64,000 nucleotides of DNA from positions 4,687,357-4,751,356 of the forward strand of contig NZ_CP036343.1 of NCBI RefSeq assembly GCF_007746795.1, given 5' to 3'. The DNA comes from Gimesia algae (GTDB lineage Bacteria > Planctomycetota > Planctomycetia > Planctomycetales > Planctomycetaceae). Each line of letters begins with the position of its first letter. Within the stretch, counting starts at the first letter, position 1. Below the pieces are notes generated by a model. It was not told the origin of the DNA. It did no database searches and was given only the letters and a program-made list of their open reading frames with translations. This document shows positions 28,747 to 39,208 of this stretch, one piece after another. Both the position numbers and the translations under genes were made by a program.

Positions 28747-29481
28747 ATGGACGACAAAGACGTCAACCAGGCCCCCCCCTCTGGCGAACAGAGTTCGTTC
28801 CTGTATTACACGGCAATGACAGGAGGAATTCTTGTTTTGGGGCTCATCATTTTGCCCGCTTTACTCCGTCCCGTTGAGCAGTCAAGAGATGCTGCCCGGC
28901 GGAGTCAGACAAAATATGCTCTGAAACAGATGGGGCTGGCATTCCACCAATACCATGACAGTCATGAGATGCTTCCCGCCGGTTCCATTGAAACAGCGGA
29001 AGGAAAACCCGGCCACAGCTGGCTGACTGCATTGCTGCCGTATCTCGATCAAAGGAATCTGCATCAACAAATTGATTTTGACAAAGCCTGGAATGACCCC
29101 GCCAATCAGCATCCGTTTCAGCAGTTGGTTTCTGCGTATCTTAACCCGAATATTCAGGAAAAGGTCTCCCCCGATGGCTATGCTTTGAGCCACTACCAGG
29201 GAAACGAACTGGTTTTTCAACCGAACCAGGGAATACGCATCAGTGAAATCCGGGATGGTGAGTCGAACACTATTTTTGCAGTCGAAGCGGGAGAAAACTT
29301 CAAAGCCTGGGGCGATCCTGCGAATCTGACCGATCCTTCCCAGATGTTTGCGACCGAAAAAAAGAACCCCTATGTGGGAGGTAAACACTTCCTGTTCCGA
29401 GATGGCCGAGTGCAATTTCTTTCAGAACTCACAGATCCCGCTGTCCTGAAAGCTTTGAGTACACCTGCTGGCGGCAAATAA
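28747..29481 (+). CDS. Diverged DUF1559 paralogue, third of four
   Basis: 244 residues, starting 24 bases after the previous stop with AGGGA upstream. A short cytoplasmic N-terminus, one membrane helix (YYTAMTGGILVLGLIILPALL), then SRDAARRSQTKYALKQMGLAFHQYHDS. The shared middle (YALSHYQGNELVFQPNQGI) and ending (FLFRDGRVQFLSELTD) are kept. It lacks a GYF_2 domain and stops right at STPAGGK, a few residues shorter than its siblings. Confidence 0.8.
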   Translation: MDDKDVNQAPPSGEQSSFLYYTAMTGGILVLGLIILPALLRPVEQSRDAARRSQTKYALKQMGLAFHQYHDSHEMLPAGSIETAEGKPGHSWLTALLPYLDQRNLHQQIDFDKAWNDPANQHPFQQLVSAYLNPNIQEKVSPDGYALSHYQGNELVFQPNQGIRISEIRDGESNTIFAVEAGENFKAWGDPANLTDPSQMFATEKKNPYVGGKHFLFRDGRVQFLSELTDPAVLKALSTPAGGK

Positions 29482-29565
29482 GTGGGCGATTTTTAATTAC
29501 CAGGCAGATACAATGATGTCAGGCCCAGATTCCTCATGTGAAAACTAAAGTCGGGAGGAAAATTC

Positions 29566-30474
29566 ATGTCACTCTGGTATATCAAAAGAGATAACCAAAT
29601 CACGGGTCCCTTGACCAGGCAGCAGCTTGAAGACTTTGTGGCAGCGGGCGAAGTTATCGAATCAGACCTGATCAGGCAGGAAGATAGCCAGGAATTCTTT
29701 CCCGCGTCCCTGCTGCCCGGCCTGTTTATTGACATCGATGACACGAAACCGGCGTTTGAAGTCCGCAGCAGCAGAGTCCCGGCACTGCTACTCGTACTGT
29801 TTCTCATTCTTGCAATTGGATTTTCGTTGCCCGCCTTCCAGCAGGGAAGAAGTTATCAACGCTCTGTCACTATAAACAACATGAAACAGATCGGTCTGGC
29901 ACTACACAACTATAGCTTCAACTCAAAGGAACCAATGACTCTGCAGGTATTCCCACCAGGTGCGATGACCAATCCGCAAGAAAAGCCTCTGCATAGCTGG
30001 CAGGCATTGATACTGCCCTATCTGGATCAGCAGTTTTATTACAATCAGATCGATTTAAGCAAGCCCTGGAATGCCCGCGACAACCAGAAGCCGTTCCAGC
30101 AGGAAGTCCCCGTATATCTCAATCCGAAAAACGAAGCCAGACGCTCATCCGATGGTTATGCCCTTTCGCATTACGCAGGAAATGAACTGGTCCTGAAACC
30201 AAATGTCGGCATGCCCTTCAATGAGATTCGCGATGGGATGTCTAATACCATCCTGGCAGTGGAAATCGGCGAACAGTTCAAACCCTGGGGCGACCCGACT
30301 TCATTGACCGTACCAGAAAAAGTGATCGGTCCCAACAGAAATTCTCCCTCAACCGGGGGGACCATTGTCCTGCTGGCAGATGGCGCAGTACGATTTATCC
30401 CGGAAGACATTGATCCGGAAATTTTGAAAGCCCTCAGTACCCCCGCAGGCGGCGAAGAGATTGGTGAGTATTAG
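29566..30474 (+). CDS. GYF_2-DUF1559 fusion protein, fourth of four
   Basis: 302 residues with an ideal GGGAGG ribosome binding site. GYF_2 domain at residues 3-52 (WYIKRDNQITGPLTRQQLEDF). Membrane helix at about 70-86 (VPALLLVLFLILAIGF), then a strongly altered DUF1559 motif (LPAFQQGRSYQRSVTINNMKQIGLALHNYS). The C-terminal VLLADGAVRFIPEDIDPEILKAL is well kept. With the first gene it brackets two members that lack GYF_2, so the array probably arose by duplication and domain loss. Confidence 0.85.
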   Translation: MSLWYIKRDNQITGPLTRQQLEDFVAAGEVIESDLIRQEDSQEFFPASLLPGLFIDIDDTKPAFEVRSSRVPALLLVLFLILAIGFSLPAFQQGRSYQRSVTINNMKQIGLALHNYSFNSKEPMTLQVFPPGAMTNPQEKPLHSWQALILPYLDQQFYYNQIDLSKPWNARDNQKPFQQEVPVYLNPKNEARRSSDGYALSHYAGNELVLKPNVGMPFNEIRDGMSNTILAVEIGEQFKPWGDPTSLTVPEKVIGPNRNSPSTGGTIVLLADGAVRFIPEDIDPEILKALSTPAGGEEIGEY

Positions 30475-30781
30475 AGCGAGTTTATTAAATCGATTTAATG
30501 GTGATTCTCAGGAAAGTGACGTTTACCATAATTGGTACTAACCGCGGCTAACGCTGTGCGGCTGATCTTGTTTTCAGAACTTTGTCAGTCGGCGTTCACA
30601 GTTCCACCACGCTCATGACCGCGAGACATGCGCTATTAGCCGAAGGACGTTAGCCCCGGTTCTTCATCTCGCAGAGATGAAACCTCACCTTAGAACGAAT
30701 CACATTTAACCGTAGCGTCTCCCAAACTGCAATACCTGATCCAAATGGCCTTGGAAGCGCTACAGTAAAATTGGACACAGT
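30475..30781. other. Repeat-bearing intergenic region, 307 bp
   Basis: Contains two unrelated dispersed-repeat-like elements side by side: a 122-bp inverted-repeat element (30540-30661) and R1 copy B (30690-30785). It lies between the convergent DUF1559 array and the nucleosidase gene. No gene seen. Confidence 0.7.
30540..30661. repeat. 122-bp inverted-repeat element R2
   Basis: Ends AACCGCGGCTAACGCTGTGC... (30540-30566) and the complement of 30635-30661 (AACCGGGGCTAACGTCCTTC...) match at about 21 of 27 positions, facing each other around a 68-base centre. No coding capacity. I recall similar GGCTAACG...CGTTAGCC intergenic pieces from planctomycete genomes, but that is memory, not a search. 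Confidence 0.6.
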
Positions 30782-30785
30782 CTAG
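30690..30785 (+). repeat. Dispersed palindromic repeat R1, copy B
   Basis: Same orientation as copy A. Left part AATCACATTTAACCGTAGCG, right part CTACAGTAAAATTGGACACA followed by GTCTAG. Stem arms GTAGCGTCTCC and GGAAGCGCTAC pair with two mismatches. The final CTAG supplies the stop codon of the leftward nucleosidase gene. Confidence 0.8.
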
Positions 30786-31536
30786 TGCCGGGCTTCATAA
30801 AGTTGAACCACAACACCATCCAGAAAACTGGCCAGACGTGTTGCTGCCCGCGAAGCATCGCCGCGCATCTTCCACATTTCCTTGACGCTTTCCGGCCGTT
30901 TGAAGACAGCGCCCAGCGCGGCCCCCGCTCTGACAGCCCCGGTTTCCCCCAGTATTGAAATAATTTCGGGAGGCAGGTCGACAGAACAGTCATCGCTGAT
31001 CGCGCGGATCGCCATAAAGCCTTTCTGCGCTGCCTGACAGACCTGCGCCACCGCCAGGCTCTCGAGGTCGACCGCCAGCGCGTCATACTGCTCTGCCAGT
31101 TTCAGTTTTTCGTCGACCGTCCGCACGATCTCATCTGTATTGATAATCCGTCCGACATACAAACCGTGTTCCGGATCTTCCGGAAAGTGGACATCATTCT
31201 GCAGTTCCTGTCCGTGCAGGTCACACACGGAAGTCGCTACCACAATGTCGCCATTCTTCATTTCGGCTTTCAAAGCACCGGAAAATCCCACTGATAAAAC
31301 CCAGGGGGGCGAATGCGCGTCAATCAACGCCTGGGTCGCAGCACGGGCGCGGGCAAACCCCACTCCCGTCTGCACCACAGCGACTTTGATGCGATCCAGA
31401 AAACCACCCCGAAACACATACGAACCGCCGGTATATTTTTTGACGTGCTCACAGCGATCCATAAAAGGCTGGATCTCCATCGGCAGAGCACAAACCAGCC
31501 CTATATCCGCATGCGCTTTATCGACTTTGGGTTCAT

Positions 31537-31540
<4 letters not shown>
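30782..31540 (-). CDS. Nucleoside phosphorylase/MTA-SAH nucleosidase family protein
   Basis: 252 residues. PNP_UDP_1 fold: [15 protein letters not shown] start, [39 protein letters not shown], catalytic-type Glu160 in [10 protein letters not shown] and Asp183/184 in AISDDCSVD. The family cleaves N-glycosidic bonds of 5'-methylthioadenosine, S-adenosylhomocysteine or related nucleosides; hopanoid-type phosphorylases are an alternative. The only good start is TTG 31540, overlapping the serC stop (TTGA); GGA lies nine bases upstream. The stop TAG lies inside R1 copy B, so the native C-terminus may have been altered by the repeat. Confidence 0.75.
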
Positions 31541-32622
<1,082 letters not shown>

Positions 32623-32886
32623 TTTAAATATCTCAACATCAGTTGCGGACTGATTGATGGGTTCAGTCCTGAGTCACCAGTTTTGTGTCAATATTACGGA
32701 CGAGACCATACCTCTTGGAACCATCCTTGAGGATATTGGCAAGCGTTCGCTTGTTTTGCTATACAGCATCGATATTATGGAGTCTGCTTTTCTTCATAAA
32801 TGGAGTAGAGCCAAATTATCCAGAATTCCCAAGAATAGTCACGTTTTCCGGCGAATCATAGCCCTGTTTGATTGATCTGTTATTTA

Positions 32887-33903
32887 ATGTCCAGCTCTCC
32901 CAATCCACTCTCCAGAGGACCCCGAGTCCAGTCCTTTCAACCTCCTCAGGGCGACCTGACCATCATGGCCGGCTCGGGAAATCCCATACTGGCACAGGCC
33001 ATAGCCGATGAACTTGGCATTCGTCTGACACCGTGTGAAGCGCACCAGTTCAGCGAAGGCAATATCTTTGTCCGTATTCTGGAAAATGTACGGGGACGCG
33101 ATGTCTATATCATCCAGGGCGTCCACTATCCTGTAAACGACAACTTTGTTGAACTTCTGTTCTGGATTGATGCCCTGAAACGGGCCAGCGCGCAGCAGAT
33201 CACGGCTGTCATCCCCTTTTTCAGCTATGCCAAGGGGGATAAAAAAGATGAGCCACGGGTTTCGATCCGGGCCCGCGTCTGTGCCGACGCGATTGAAGTC
33301 GCAGGTGCTGACCGCGTACTAACCATGGATCTGCACAGCCCGCAGATTCAGGGATTTTTCAGCGTTCCCGTGGATCACCTCTACGGACGACACGTGATCA
33401 GCGACCATATTCGCAAGTTGAATATCAAAGATCTGGTTGTCTGCAGTCCGGATGTCGGATTCGCCAAAGAAGCCTCAGACTTTGCGAAGCTGCTGGGTAC
33501 CCCAGTCGTCATCGGCAACAAACTTCGCAAAGACCACTCTGAAACGGTGGAAGTCCTGGAAGTCATTGGCGAAGTGGAAGGCAAGAATGTGATTCTGGTA
33601 GATGACTTCACCATCACAGGCCGCACCCTGGTCAGTATGGCAGAAGTCCTGAAGAAGAAAGGCGCCAAAGACATTTATGCCGCTGTGACTCACGGAGTAC
33701 TTTCCAAGGGGGCAGCCGAGCGGATCGGGAAAAGTCCTTTGAAAAAGATGTTTATGACCAATACTCTGGAAACCCAGGTCGACCCGCTGCCGGACAACAT
33801 TGAGGTACTGTCAGTCGCGCATTCCTTCGCCGCGGCCATCCGATCGATTCACGACCGGACCAGTGTCAGTACGCTGTTTCCGGAAAAACGATCGAAGAAA
33901 TAA
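32887..33903 (+). CDS. prs: Ribose-phosphate pyrophosphokinase
   Basis: 338 residues from ATG 32887 (MSSSPNPLSRG). Makes PRPP from ribose 5-phosphate and ATP. Seen: GSGNPILAQAIADELG, FSEGNIFVRI, VIPFFSYAKGDKKDEPRVSI with the flexible-loop His/Lys/Arg area, TMDLHSPQIQGFF, and the PRPP loop DDFTITGRT at 239-247. That loop lacks the third acidic residue of the usual DDxxDT form and looks more like a phosphoribosyltransferase loop, yet the rest is clearly Prs. mutS follows 41 bases later. Confidence 0.9.
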   Translation: MSSSPNPLSRGPRVQSFQPPQGDLTIMAGSGNPILAQAIADELGIRLTPCEAHQFSEGNIFVRILENVRGRDVYIIQGVHYPVNDNFVELLFWIDALKRASAQQITAVIPFFSYAKGDKKDEPRVSIRARVCADAIEVAGADRVLTMDLHSPQIQGFFSVPVDHLYGRHVISDHIRKLNIKDLVVCSPDVGFAKEASDFAKLLGTPVVIGNKLRKDHSETVEVLEVIGEVEGKNVILVDDFTITGRTLVSMAEVLKKKGAKDIYAAVTHGVLSKGAAERIGKSPLKKMFMTNTLETQVDPLPDNIEVLSVAHSFAAAIRSIHDRTSVSTLFPEKRSKK

Positions 33904-33944
33904 TCACGTATTTAAAAGCTTAAAGTCAGAGAAGATCAGGACGC

Positions 33945-36545
33945 ATGACGAAAACAGGCAAGAAGCTGACCCCGATGATGGAGCGGTATCTGGAAGTCAA
34001 ACGCCAGAATCCGGGTACTCTCCTGTTGTTTCGTATGGGCGATTTCTACGAACTCTTTCATGAAGACGCCGAGATCGCGGCGCGCATTCTGGGGATCACA
34101 CTCACCAGTCGTGATAAAACTTCCAGTAACCCGATTCCCATGGCTGGGTTCCCGCATCATTCTCTGGATAATTATCTGTATAAACTGATCCATGCCGGCT
34201 ACCGGGCTTCCATCTGTGACCAGGTGGAAGATCCCAAAAAAGCCAAAGGCATGGTCAAACGGGAAGTCACGCGGGTTGTGACTCCGGGAACCCTGACCGA
34301 CGATGCGCTGCTTGATCCGCATGAGAACAACTTCCTGGCGAGTATCTATTTCGGCAAATCCAATATCGGACTGGCCTGGCTGGAACTCTCAACCGGTCGC
34401 TTTCTGACCTCCAACACGACAGCCGAGCATCTGGTTGACGAACTGGCCCGCATTCATCCGGCAGAATGTATTTTCGCTGAAGGAAATACAGCATTGCAGA
34501 ATGCGGTAGGCCATCTGGATACGATGCTGACTGAGCGGCCTCCCTGGTCGTTTGCCGAAGGGGAATCAGAAAAACGGCTGCTGGATCACTTTGGCACGAA
34601 AACGCTGGAAGGCTTCAACCTGGAAGCAGGCACCGCTTCCATCACAGCCGCCGGCGCGCTACTCGAATATATACAGGAAACCCAGAAAAGTTCCATCCCC
34701 CATATCAATCAGATCGAACCCTATGAACGCGGCGATCGTCTGCTGATCGATGAAGCGACCCGCCGCAGCCTGGAATTGACCCGCACCATTCGGGAAGGCA
34801 AACGGGAAGGCAGCCTGATCTCGGTCCTGGACGAAACCGTCACATCCATGGGAGCGCGCCTGCTGACCGACTGGATCGCGAATCCTTTAACCAGCCTTTC
34901 GCAAATTGAACGCCGTCTCGACGCGGTAGAAGAGCTCTCACAGAACCCGGTACTCTGCACTGAAGTACGGGAGCAACTGGCCAAAACCTACGACCTGCAG
35001 CGACTCACCGCACGCATCGCAACCGGTCGCGCCAACGCCCGGGACCTGAGTTTTCTGGCGCAGACACTCGCATTACTTCCCAAACTGAAAGCAAAACTGG
35101 CTGGTCGCAAAACAGAACTGCTGCAGAATTTAGAAGCGGGCATCGATCTGTGTGCTGAAGTTCGCTCTGATATTGAGACGATGATCATCGAGGATCCTCC
35201 GTTAACGTTAAACGAAGGGGGCGTCATTCGGCCGGGATTCAGCGAAGAACTGGACGAACTCCGCTCACTTTCCAAAGGGGGTAAAGAATGGATCGCCGGT
35301 TATCGTAATGAAGAATCCGAACGGATTGGGATCCCTAACCTCAAGGTCGGCTACAACAAAGTTTTCGGCTATTACCTGGAAGTCTCTGCCGCGCATGCAG
35401 CGAAGGTTCCCGAACACTATATTCGCAAGCAGACCCTGAAAAACCAGGAACGCTATATTACACCCGAACTGAAAGAGTACGAAGAAAAAGTACTCAAAGC
35501 AGAAGATCGGGCAGTCGAACTCGAACAGTCGATGTTCGACGAATTGCGGGAACGAGTCGCTAAAGAAGCGCCACGCACACAAAAGACAGCAGAAATCCTG
35601 GCTCAGATTGACGTCCTGTTTGGCCTGGCGCATCTGGCGACGCACGCCGGATACACGCGACCCGAAATGACGGAAGAACCGGTTCTCGATATCAGGGAGA
35701 GCCGGCATCCCGTGCTGGATCGTCTGCAACCCTCCGGGGAATTTGTTCCCAACGATGTGCTGCTGGGTGAACCCTATGGTCGCGTGCAGATTATTACCGG
35801 CCCCAACATGGCTGGAAAGAGTACTTACATCCGCCAGGCCGCACTTCTGACCCTGATGGCGCAGATCGGCTCCTTCATTCCTGCCAGTGAAGCGCGGATA
35901 GGCATCGCCGATCGTATCTTTGCACGTGTGGGTGCCAGTGATGAACTGAGCAAAGGCCAGAGTACGTTTATGGTCGAAATGACCGAAGCCGCCCGTATTT
36001 TGAATTCCGCCTCGGAACGGAGTCTGGTCATCCTGGACGAGATCGGGCGTGGCACGAGCACCTATGATGGTATCTCTCTGGCATGGTCCATGACAGAATT
36101 TCTGCACGACCAGATTAAATCGCGTACACTGTTCGCGACACATTATCACGAACTGACCGAATTAACCCAGACACTCAAACAGACCAGCAACTGGAATGTT
36201 GCCGTCCACGAGCAGGATGGGGAAATTGTGTTTCTGCACAAAATCGTCGAGGGGTCTGCAAATAAAAGTTATGGAATTCATGTAGCCCGGTTAGCAGGAG
36301 TTCCTGATCAGGTGATTCAACGCGCCAATCAGATCCTGTCTACGCTGGAAAAAGATCACATTGACGAAAGTGGGCAAACGACGATACCGCCCCGCATCGA
36401 CAAGAAATCATCACATCAGCAACTCTCACTGTTCGGAAATACAACGCATCCCGTTCTGGATGAAATCAGAGACTTAAAAGTCGATGAAATGACTCCTCTC
36501 GCCGCGCTGGAAGAATTATACCGTATTCGCGAACAACTGAACTAA
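33945..36545 (+). CDS. mutS: DNA mismatch repair protein MutS
   Basis: 866 residues, normal length for MutS1. Mismatch-reading Phe34-x-Glu36 in MGDFYELF, the connector and lever domains, Walker [10 protein letters not shown] at 619-627, Walker B with [14 protein letters not shown], and the His-containing [13 protein letters not shown]. The C-terminal [15 protein letters not shown]-like end ([13 protein letters not shown]) supports a complete protein. Recognises mispairs and recruits MutL. AGGA upstream of ATG 33945; probably co-transcribed with prs. Confidence 0.98.
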   Translation: MTKTGKKLTPMMERYLEVKRQNPGTLLLFRMGDFYELFHEDAEIAARILGITLTSRDKTSSNPIPMAGFPHHSLDNYLYKLIHAGYRASICDQVEDPKKAKGMVKREVTRVVTPGTLTDDALLDPHENNFLASIYFGKSNIGLAWLELSTGRFLTSNTTAEHLVDELARIHPAECIFAEGNTALQNAVGHLDTMLTERPPWSFAEGESEKRLLDHFGTKTLEGFNLEAGTASITAAGALLEYIQETQKSSIPHINQIEPYERGDRLLIDEATRRSLELTRTIREGKREGSLISVLDETVTSMGARLLTDWIANPLTSLSQIERRLDAVEELSQNPVLCTEVREQLAKTYDLQRLTARIATGRANARDLSFLAQTLALLPKLKAKLAGRKTELLQNLEAGIDLCAEVRSDIETMIIEDPPLTLNEGGVIRPGFSEELDELRSLSKGGKEWIAGYRNEESERIGIPNLKVGYNKVFGYYLEVSAAHAAKVPEHYIRKQTLKNQERYITPELKEYEEKVLKAEDRAVELEQSMFDELRERVAKEAPRTQKTAEILAQIDVLFGLAHLATHAGYTRPEMTEEPVLDIRESRHPVLDRLQPSGEFVPNDVLLGEPYGRVQIITGPNMAGKSTYIRQAALLTLMAQIGSFIPASEARIGIADRIFARVGASDELSKGQSTFMVEMTEAARILNSASERSLVILDEIGRGTSTYDGISLAWSMTEFLHDQIKSRTLFATHYHELTELTQTLKQTSNWNVAVHEQDGEIVFLHKIVEGSANKSYGIHVARLAGVPDQVIQRANQILSTLEKDHIDESGQTTIPPRIDKKSSHQQLSLFGNTTHPVLDEIRDLKVDEMTPLAALEELYRIREQLN

Positions 36546-36672
36546 ATTGCATATTTTCAAATTTACACTTCCAGACAGTTGAACCCGGCAGTACCACTTG
36601 TTCACAATATACACAGTAAAGGTACAGAGGTACCTCTTAACAGTGTCTTTATTGAAACAACAGGAGCATGTC

Positions 36673-37059
36673 ATGCTGGAAAAGAGTGTATTACGAATTT
36701 TTGTCGTTTTGTTTACTACTGTCTCCTTAGCTGTTTGCTCAGCAGATTCCCTGCTGGCTCAAAAGAAGGAATCAGACAAACCTGAAGCCACAGCGAAAGA
36801 CACCAAACCGGCTGCGAAAAAGTTCAAAGGTCGCCTGCCCAATCATTACGGTAAACTGAATCTCTCCGATACCCAGCGCGATAAGATTTATAAGATTCAG
36901 GCCAACTACAAGTCCGAAATTGACAGTCTGAAAAAACAACTGGCTGAATTAAACAAAAAGAAGAACGCGGAAATTGTCACGGTTCTGGAACCCTCGCAGA
37001 AATCAATTCTCGACAAGATTCTTGCGGAAGCTTCCAGTAAAAAAACAGCGAAAAAATAA
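36673..37059 (+). CDS. Small secreted Lys-rich helical protein
   Basis: 128 residues from ATG 36673 with AGGAG eight bases upstream; the frame is open 25 codons further, but without a binding site. Signal peptide ends near DSLLAQ. The mature part has a Lys/Ala-rich linker, then PNHYGKLNLSDTQRDKIYKIQANYKSEI, which resembles LTxxQ (Spy/CpxP-like) helical hairpins of the periplasm, and a coiled coil (LKKQLAELNKKK). Chaperone or stress role is possible; not proven. Followed by a strong terminator. Confidence 0.75.
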   Translation: MLEKSVLRIFVVLFTTVSLAVCSADSLLAQKKESDKPEATAKDTKPAAKKFKGRLPNHYGKLNLSDTQRDKIYKIQANYKSEIDSLKKQLAELNKKKNAEIVTVLEPSQKSILDKILAEASSKKTAKK

Positions 37060-37091
37060 AACCGCTGAGTTTGAATAACAAAACAACTGCA

Positions 37092-37127
37092 GGGCGTGAT
37101 CTGAATGGGATCACGCCCTTTCTTTTT
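37092..37127 (+). terminator. Rho-independent terminator
   Basis: 10-bp perfect stem GGGCGTGATC / GATCACGCCC, seven-base loop, then TTTCTTTTT. It lies 32 bases past the stop of the small secreted protein gene. Confidence 0.9.
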
Positions 37128-37216
37128 AACGAACTGGCAAGCTATACTTTTCTAAAGTCTATCGAACAATTTTTCCAGACACTTCTGAAGCATACCTTTC
37201 TGAAAACCACTCACAA

Positions 37217-39193
37217 ATGGATTCCCATCAGCCCACATCAGCCCAACTGCCTCCCGAGAAAGAGCAGATTCAGCCAGGCCCTTCGTTCTGGATCCCTCTG
37301 ATGCATTTTCTGGTTGTGAGCCTGCTGTTCTGTTTTCTGGGATATTTTGAGTGGCAAAGGATTCAGTCTGACAATCCGGATCTGCCATTCCTCACACGTT
37401 TTTTCCTGTATGTGAATATCGATACGACACCTTACTTTCTCCTGTTGCTGCTTAGCCCCTTTTGCTGGTGGATCCGCCCTTCGATTCACTTTCGATTTTT
37501 CTCCCGTGTTTTGCGTCCCCGACTGTCACAAGGTTGGGTTTGCAGTAAACAGAATGCAGAACAAACTGACTGGTTTGCAATCCTGCTCAGTCTGCTGGTT
37601 GCTGTGACTTCCTTCGCAATGAGTCTCTGGACCGCCTCTCATACCGTCAACCCGGAACTCCACCTGGCACTCAGCGACCTGCCTCCCGCTTATCATGATG
37701 AATACAGCTATCTGTTTCAGGCCAGAACCTTCCTGGAAGGACGAACCTGGGTTCCCGGTCATGCGGCAGCCCCTGAGCTGTTTGATCAGGTCCATGTTCT
37801 GAACGAAGGCAAGATGGCGAGTCGTTATTTCCCGGGTACGGGTCTCTGGCTGGCCCCCTTCGTTGCCTGGGGACATCCTTACTGGGGTTACTGGCTGGCG
37901 GGCGCGTTCATCACGTTTTTCCTATTCTGGTCGGGAAGAGAACTGGCCGGCAATGGCGTCGGATTACTGGCGGGCCTCATTGCCGCCCTCTCACCTGGCA
38001 TGGCCATCTTCAGTAACCTGCTGTTAGCTCACCATCCGACCCTGGTCGGCTTGTCAGTCTTTCTGTACTTCTTTTTACGAATGCAGAGAACCCGCTCGTT
38101 CCGCGATGCGTTACTTGCTGGAACAGGTCTGAGTTTTGGCATGCTCTGTCGCCCCATGACTGCAGCGGGTTTTGCACTCCCCTTTGGTATCTGGCTGGGC
38201 GTAGAAGTCATTCGCTGGTGCCTGGTGGGAAAGAAGCATGCACAGGCAAACTCAACGCCAGCGAAGTCAATCGCCCCCCTGATCACAGGGCTGGCGATGC
38301 CCCTGGCCTGCGGTTTAATTGGACTGTTCTTATATAATCAATCAATCACAGGCAGTGGCTGGAAAATGCCTTACCAGCTTTACACTGATATCTACACTCC
38401 ACGGCACGTCTATGGCTTCGACAATGTGGTACGCGGCGAACAACAACTCGGCCCTAAAGTACTGGATAACTATGATAAATGGGCTGAGAACCTGACACCC
38501 GCTCTAGCCGCTCAGAACGTTCATAACCGTCTGCTGGCCAGCCTGCAGTGGACTCTGGGTCTGGTGCCACTCGCATTGGCAGGACTGCTCTTCCTGATCA
38601 CCGAATGCAGGCGCTGGAGTCGCTGGTGGCTCATTTTTGCTTCCATCGTCTCTCTGCATGTGGTTCATATCCCTTACTGGTACGATGGTATCATGCACTG
38701 GCATTACGTATTCGAAACCGGACCATTGTGGGCACTGATTTTCGCACGTGTGACGCAGACCCTGTTTCGTATCTGGCGTGATCTGGAACGACCACTGATG
38801 AGCTGGCTCTGGTCCGCCATGATATTAATCGCTGTTGCCACAAATCTAACTGCGATCCCGCCGTTATGGACTGTTTCCAAACTGGAAATTGTCATCAACA
38901 ATGTGGCGTTTTCGAAGTTGAAACATTTCCGGTTTCAACAGATGATTCAGCACCATCCTCAAATCAGACAGCCTGCGTTGATCCTGATTGCCCACGATCC
39001 CTCTGACAGGCACATCGATTATGTCATCAATGATCCACAATTAAACACGCCGGTCCTGACAGGCCGTTACCGTCCTGAGCAGCATACTCCAGCGCAACTG
39101 CAGTCCCTGTTCCCAGACCGAACACTCTATCTGTTCGACGTCGCCCAGAACCGTCTCAGTCGCTGGAACCGCCGTATCTGGGAACCCGTCTGA
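37217..39193 (+). CDS. Polytopic GT-C type glycosyltransferase-like membrane protein
   Basis: 658 residues with about 11-12 membrane helices and a final soluble domain of about 100 residues. Between helices lies the acidic pair His160-Asp161-Glu162 in PAYHDEYSYLFQAR, in the position of the catalytic acidic motif of GT-C transferases (ArnT/PMT group), followed by ASRYFPGTGLWLAPFVA. Such enzymes move sugars from lipid carriers to periplasmic acceptors. The C-terminal soluble part (ALILIAHDPSDRHIDYVIND) fits this class in planctomycetes. Acceptor unknown. Confidence 0.75.
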   Translation: MDSHQPTSAQLPPEKEQIQPGPSFWIPLMHFLVVSLLFCFLGYFEWQRIQSDNPDLPFLTRFFLYVNIDTTPYFLLLLLSPFCWWIRPSIHFRFFSRVLRPRLSQGWVCSKQNAEQTDWFAILLSLLVAVTSFAMSLWTASHTVNPELHLALSDLPPAYHDEYSYLFQARTFLEGRTWVPGHAAAPELFDQVHVLNEGKMASRYFPGTGLWLAPFVAWGHPYWGYWLAGAFITFFLFWSGRELAGNGVGLLAGLIAALSPGMAIFSNLLLAHHPTLVGLSVFLYFFLRMQRTRSFRDALLAGTGLSFGMLCRPMTAAGFALPFGIWLGVEVIRWCLVGKKHAQANSTPAKSIAPLITGLAMPLACGLIGLFLYNQSITGSGWKMPYQLYTDIYTPRHVYGFDNVVRGEQQLGPKVLDNYDKWAENLTPALAAQNVHNRLLASLQWTLGLVPLALAGLLFLITECRRWSRWWLIFASIVSLHVVHIPYWYDGIMHWHYVFETGPLWALIFARVTQTLFRIWRDLERPLMSWLWSAMILIAVATNLTAIPPLWTVSKLEIVINNVAFSKLKHFRFQQMIQHHPQIRQPALILIAHDPSDRHIDYVINDPQLNTPVLTGRYRPEQHTPAQLQSLFPDRTLYLFDVAQNRLSRWNRRIWEPV

Positions 39194-39208
39194 TAATCGT
39201 GCCAAGGA

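Noticed and set aside
35265-36149. 294-codon frame antisense to mutS
   Set aside because: mutS is unmistakable there, and the antisense protein has no motif or start signal.
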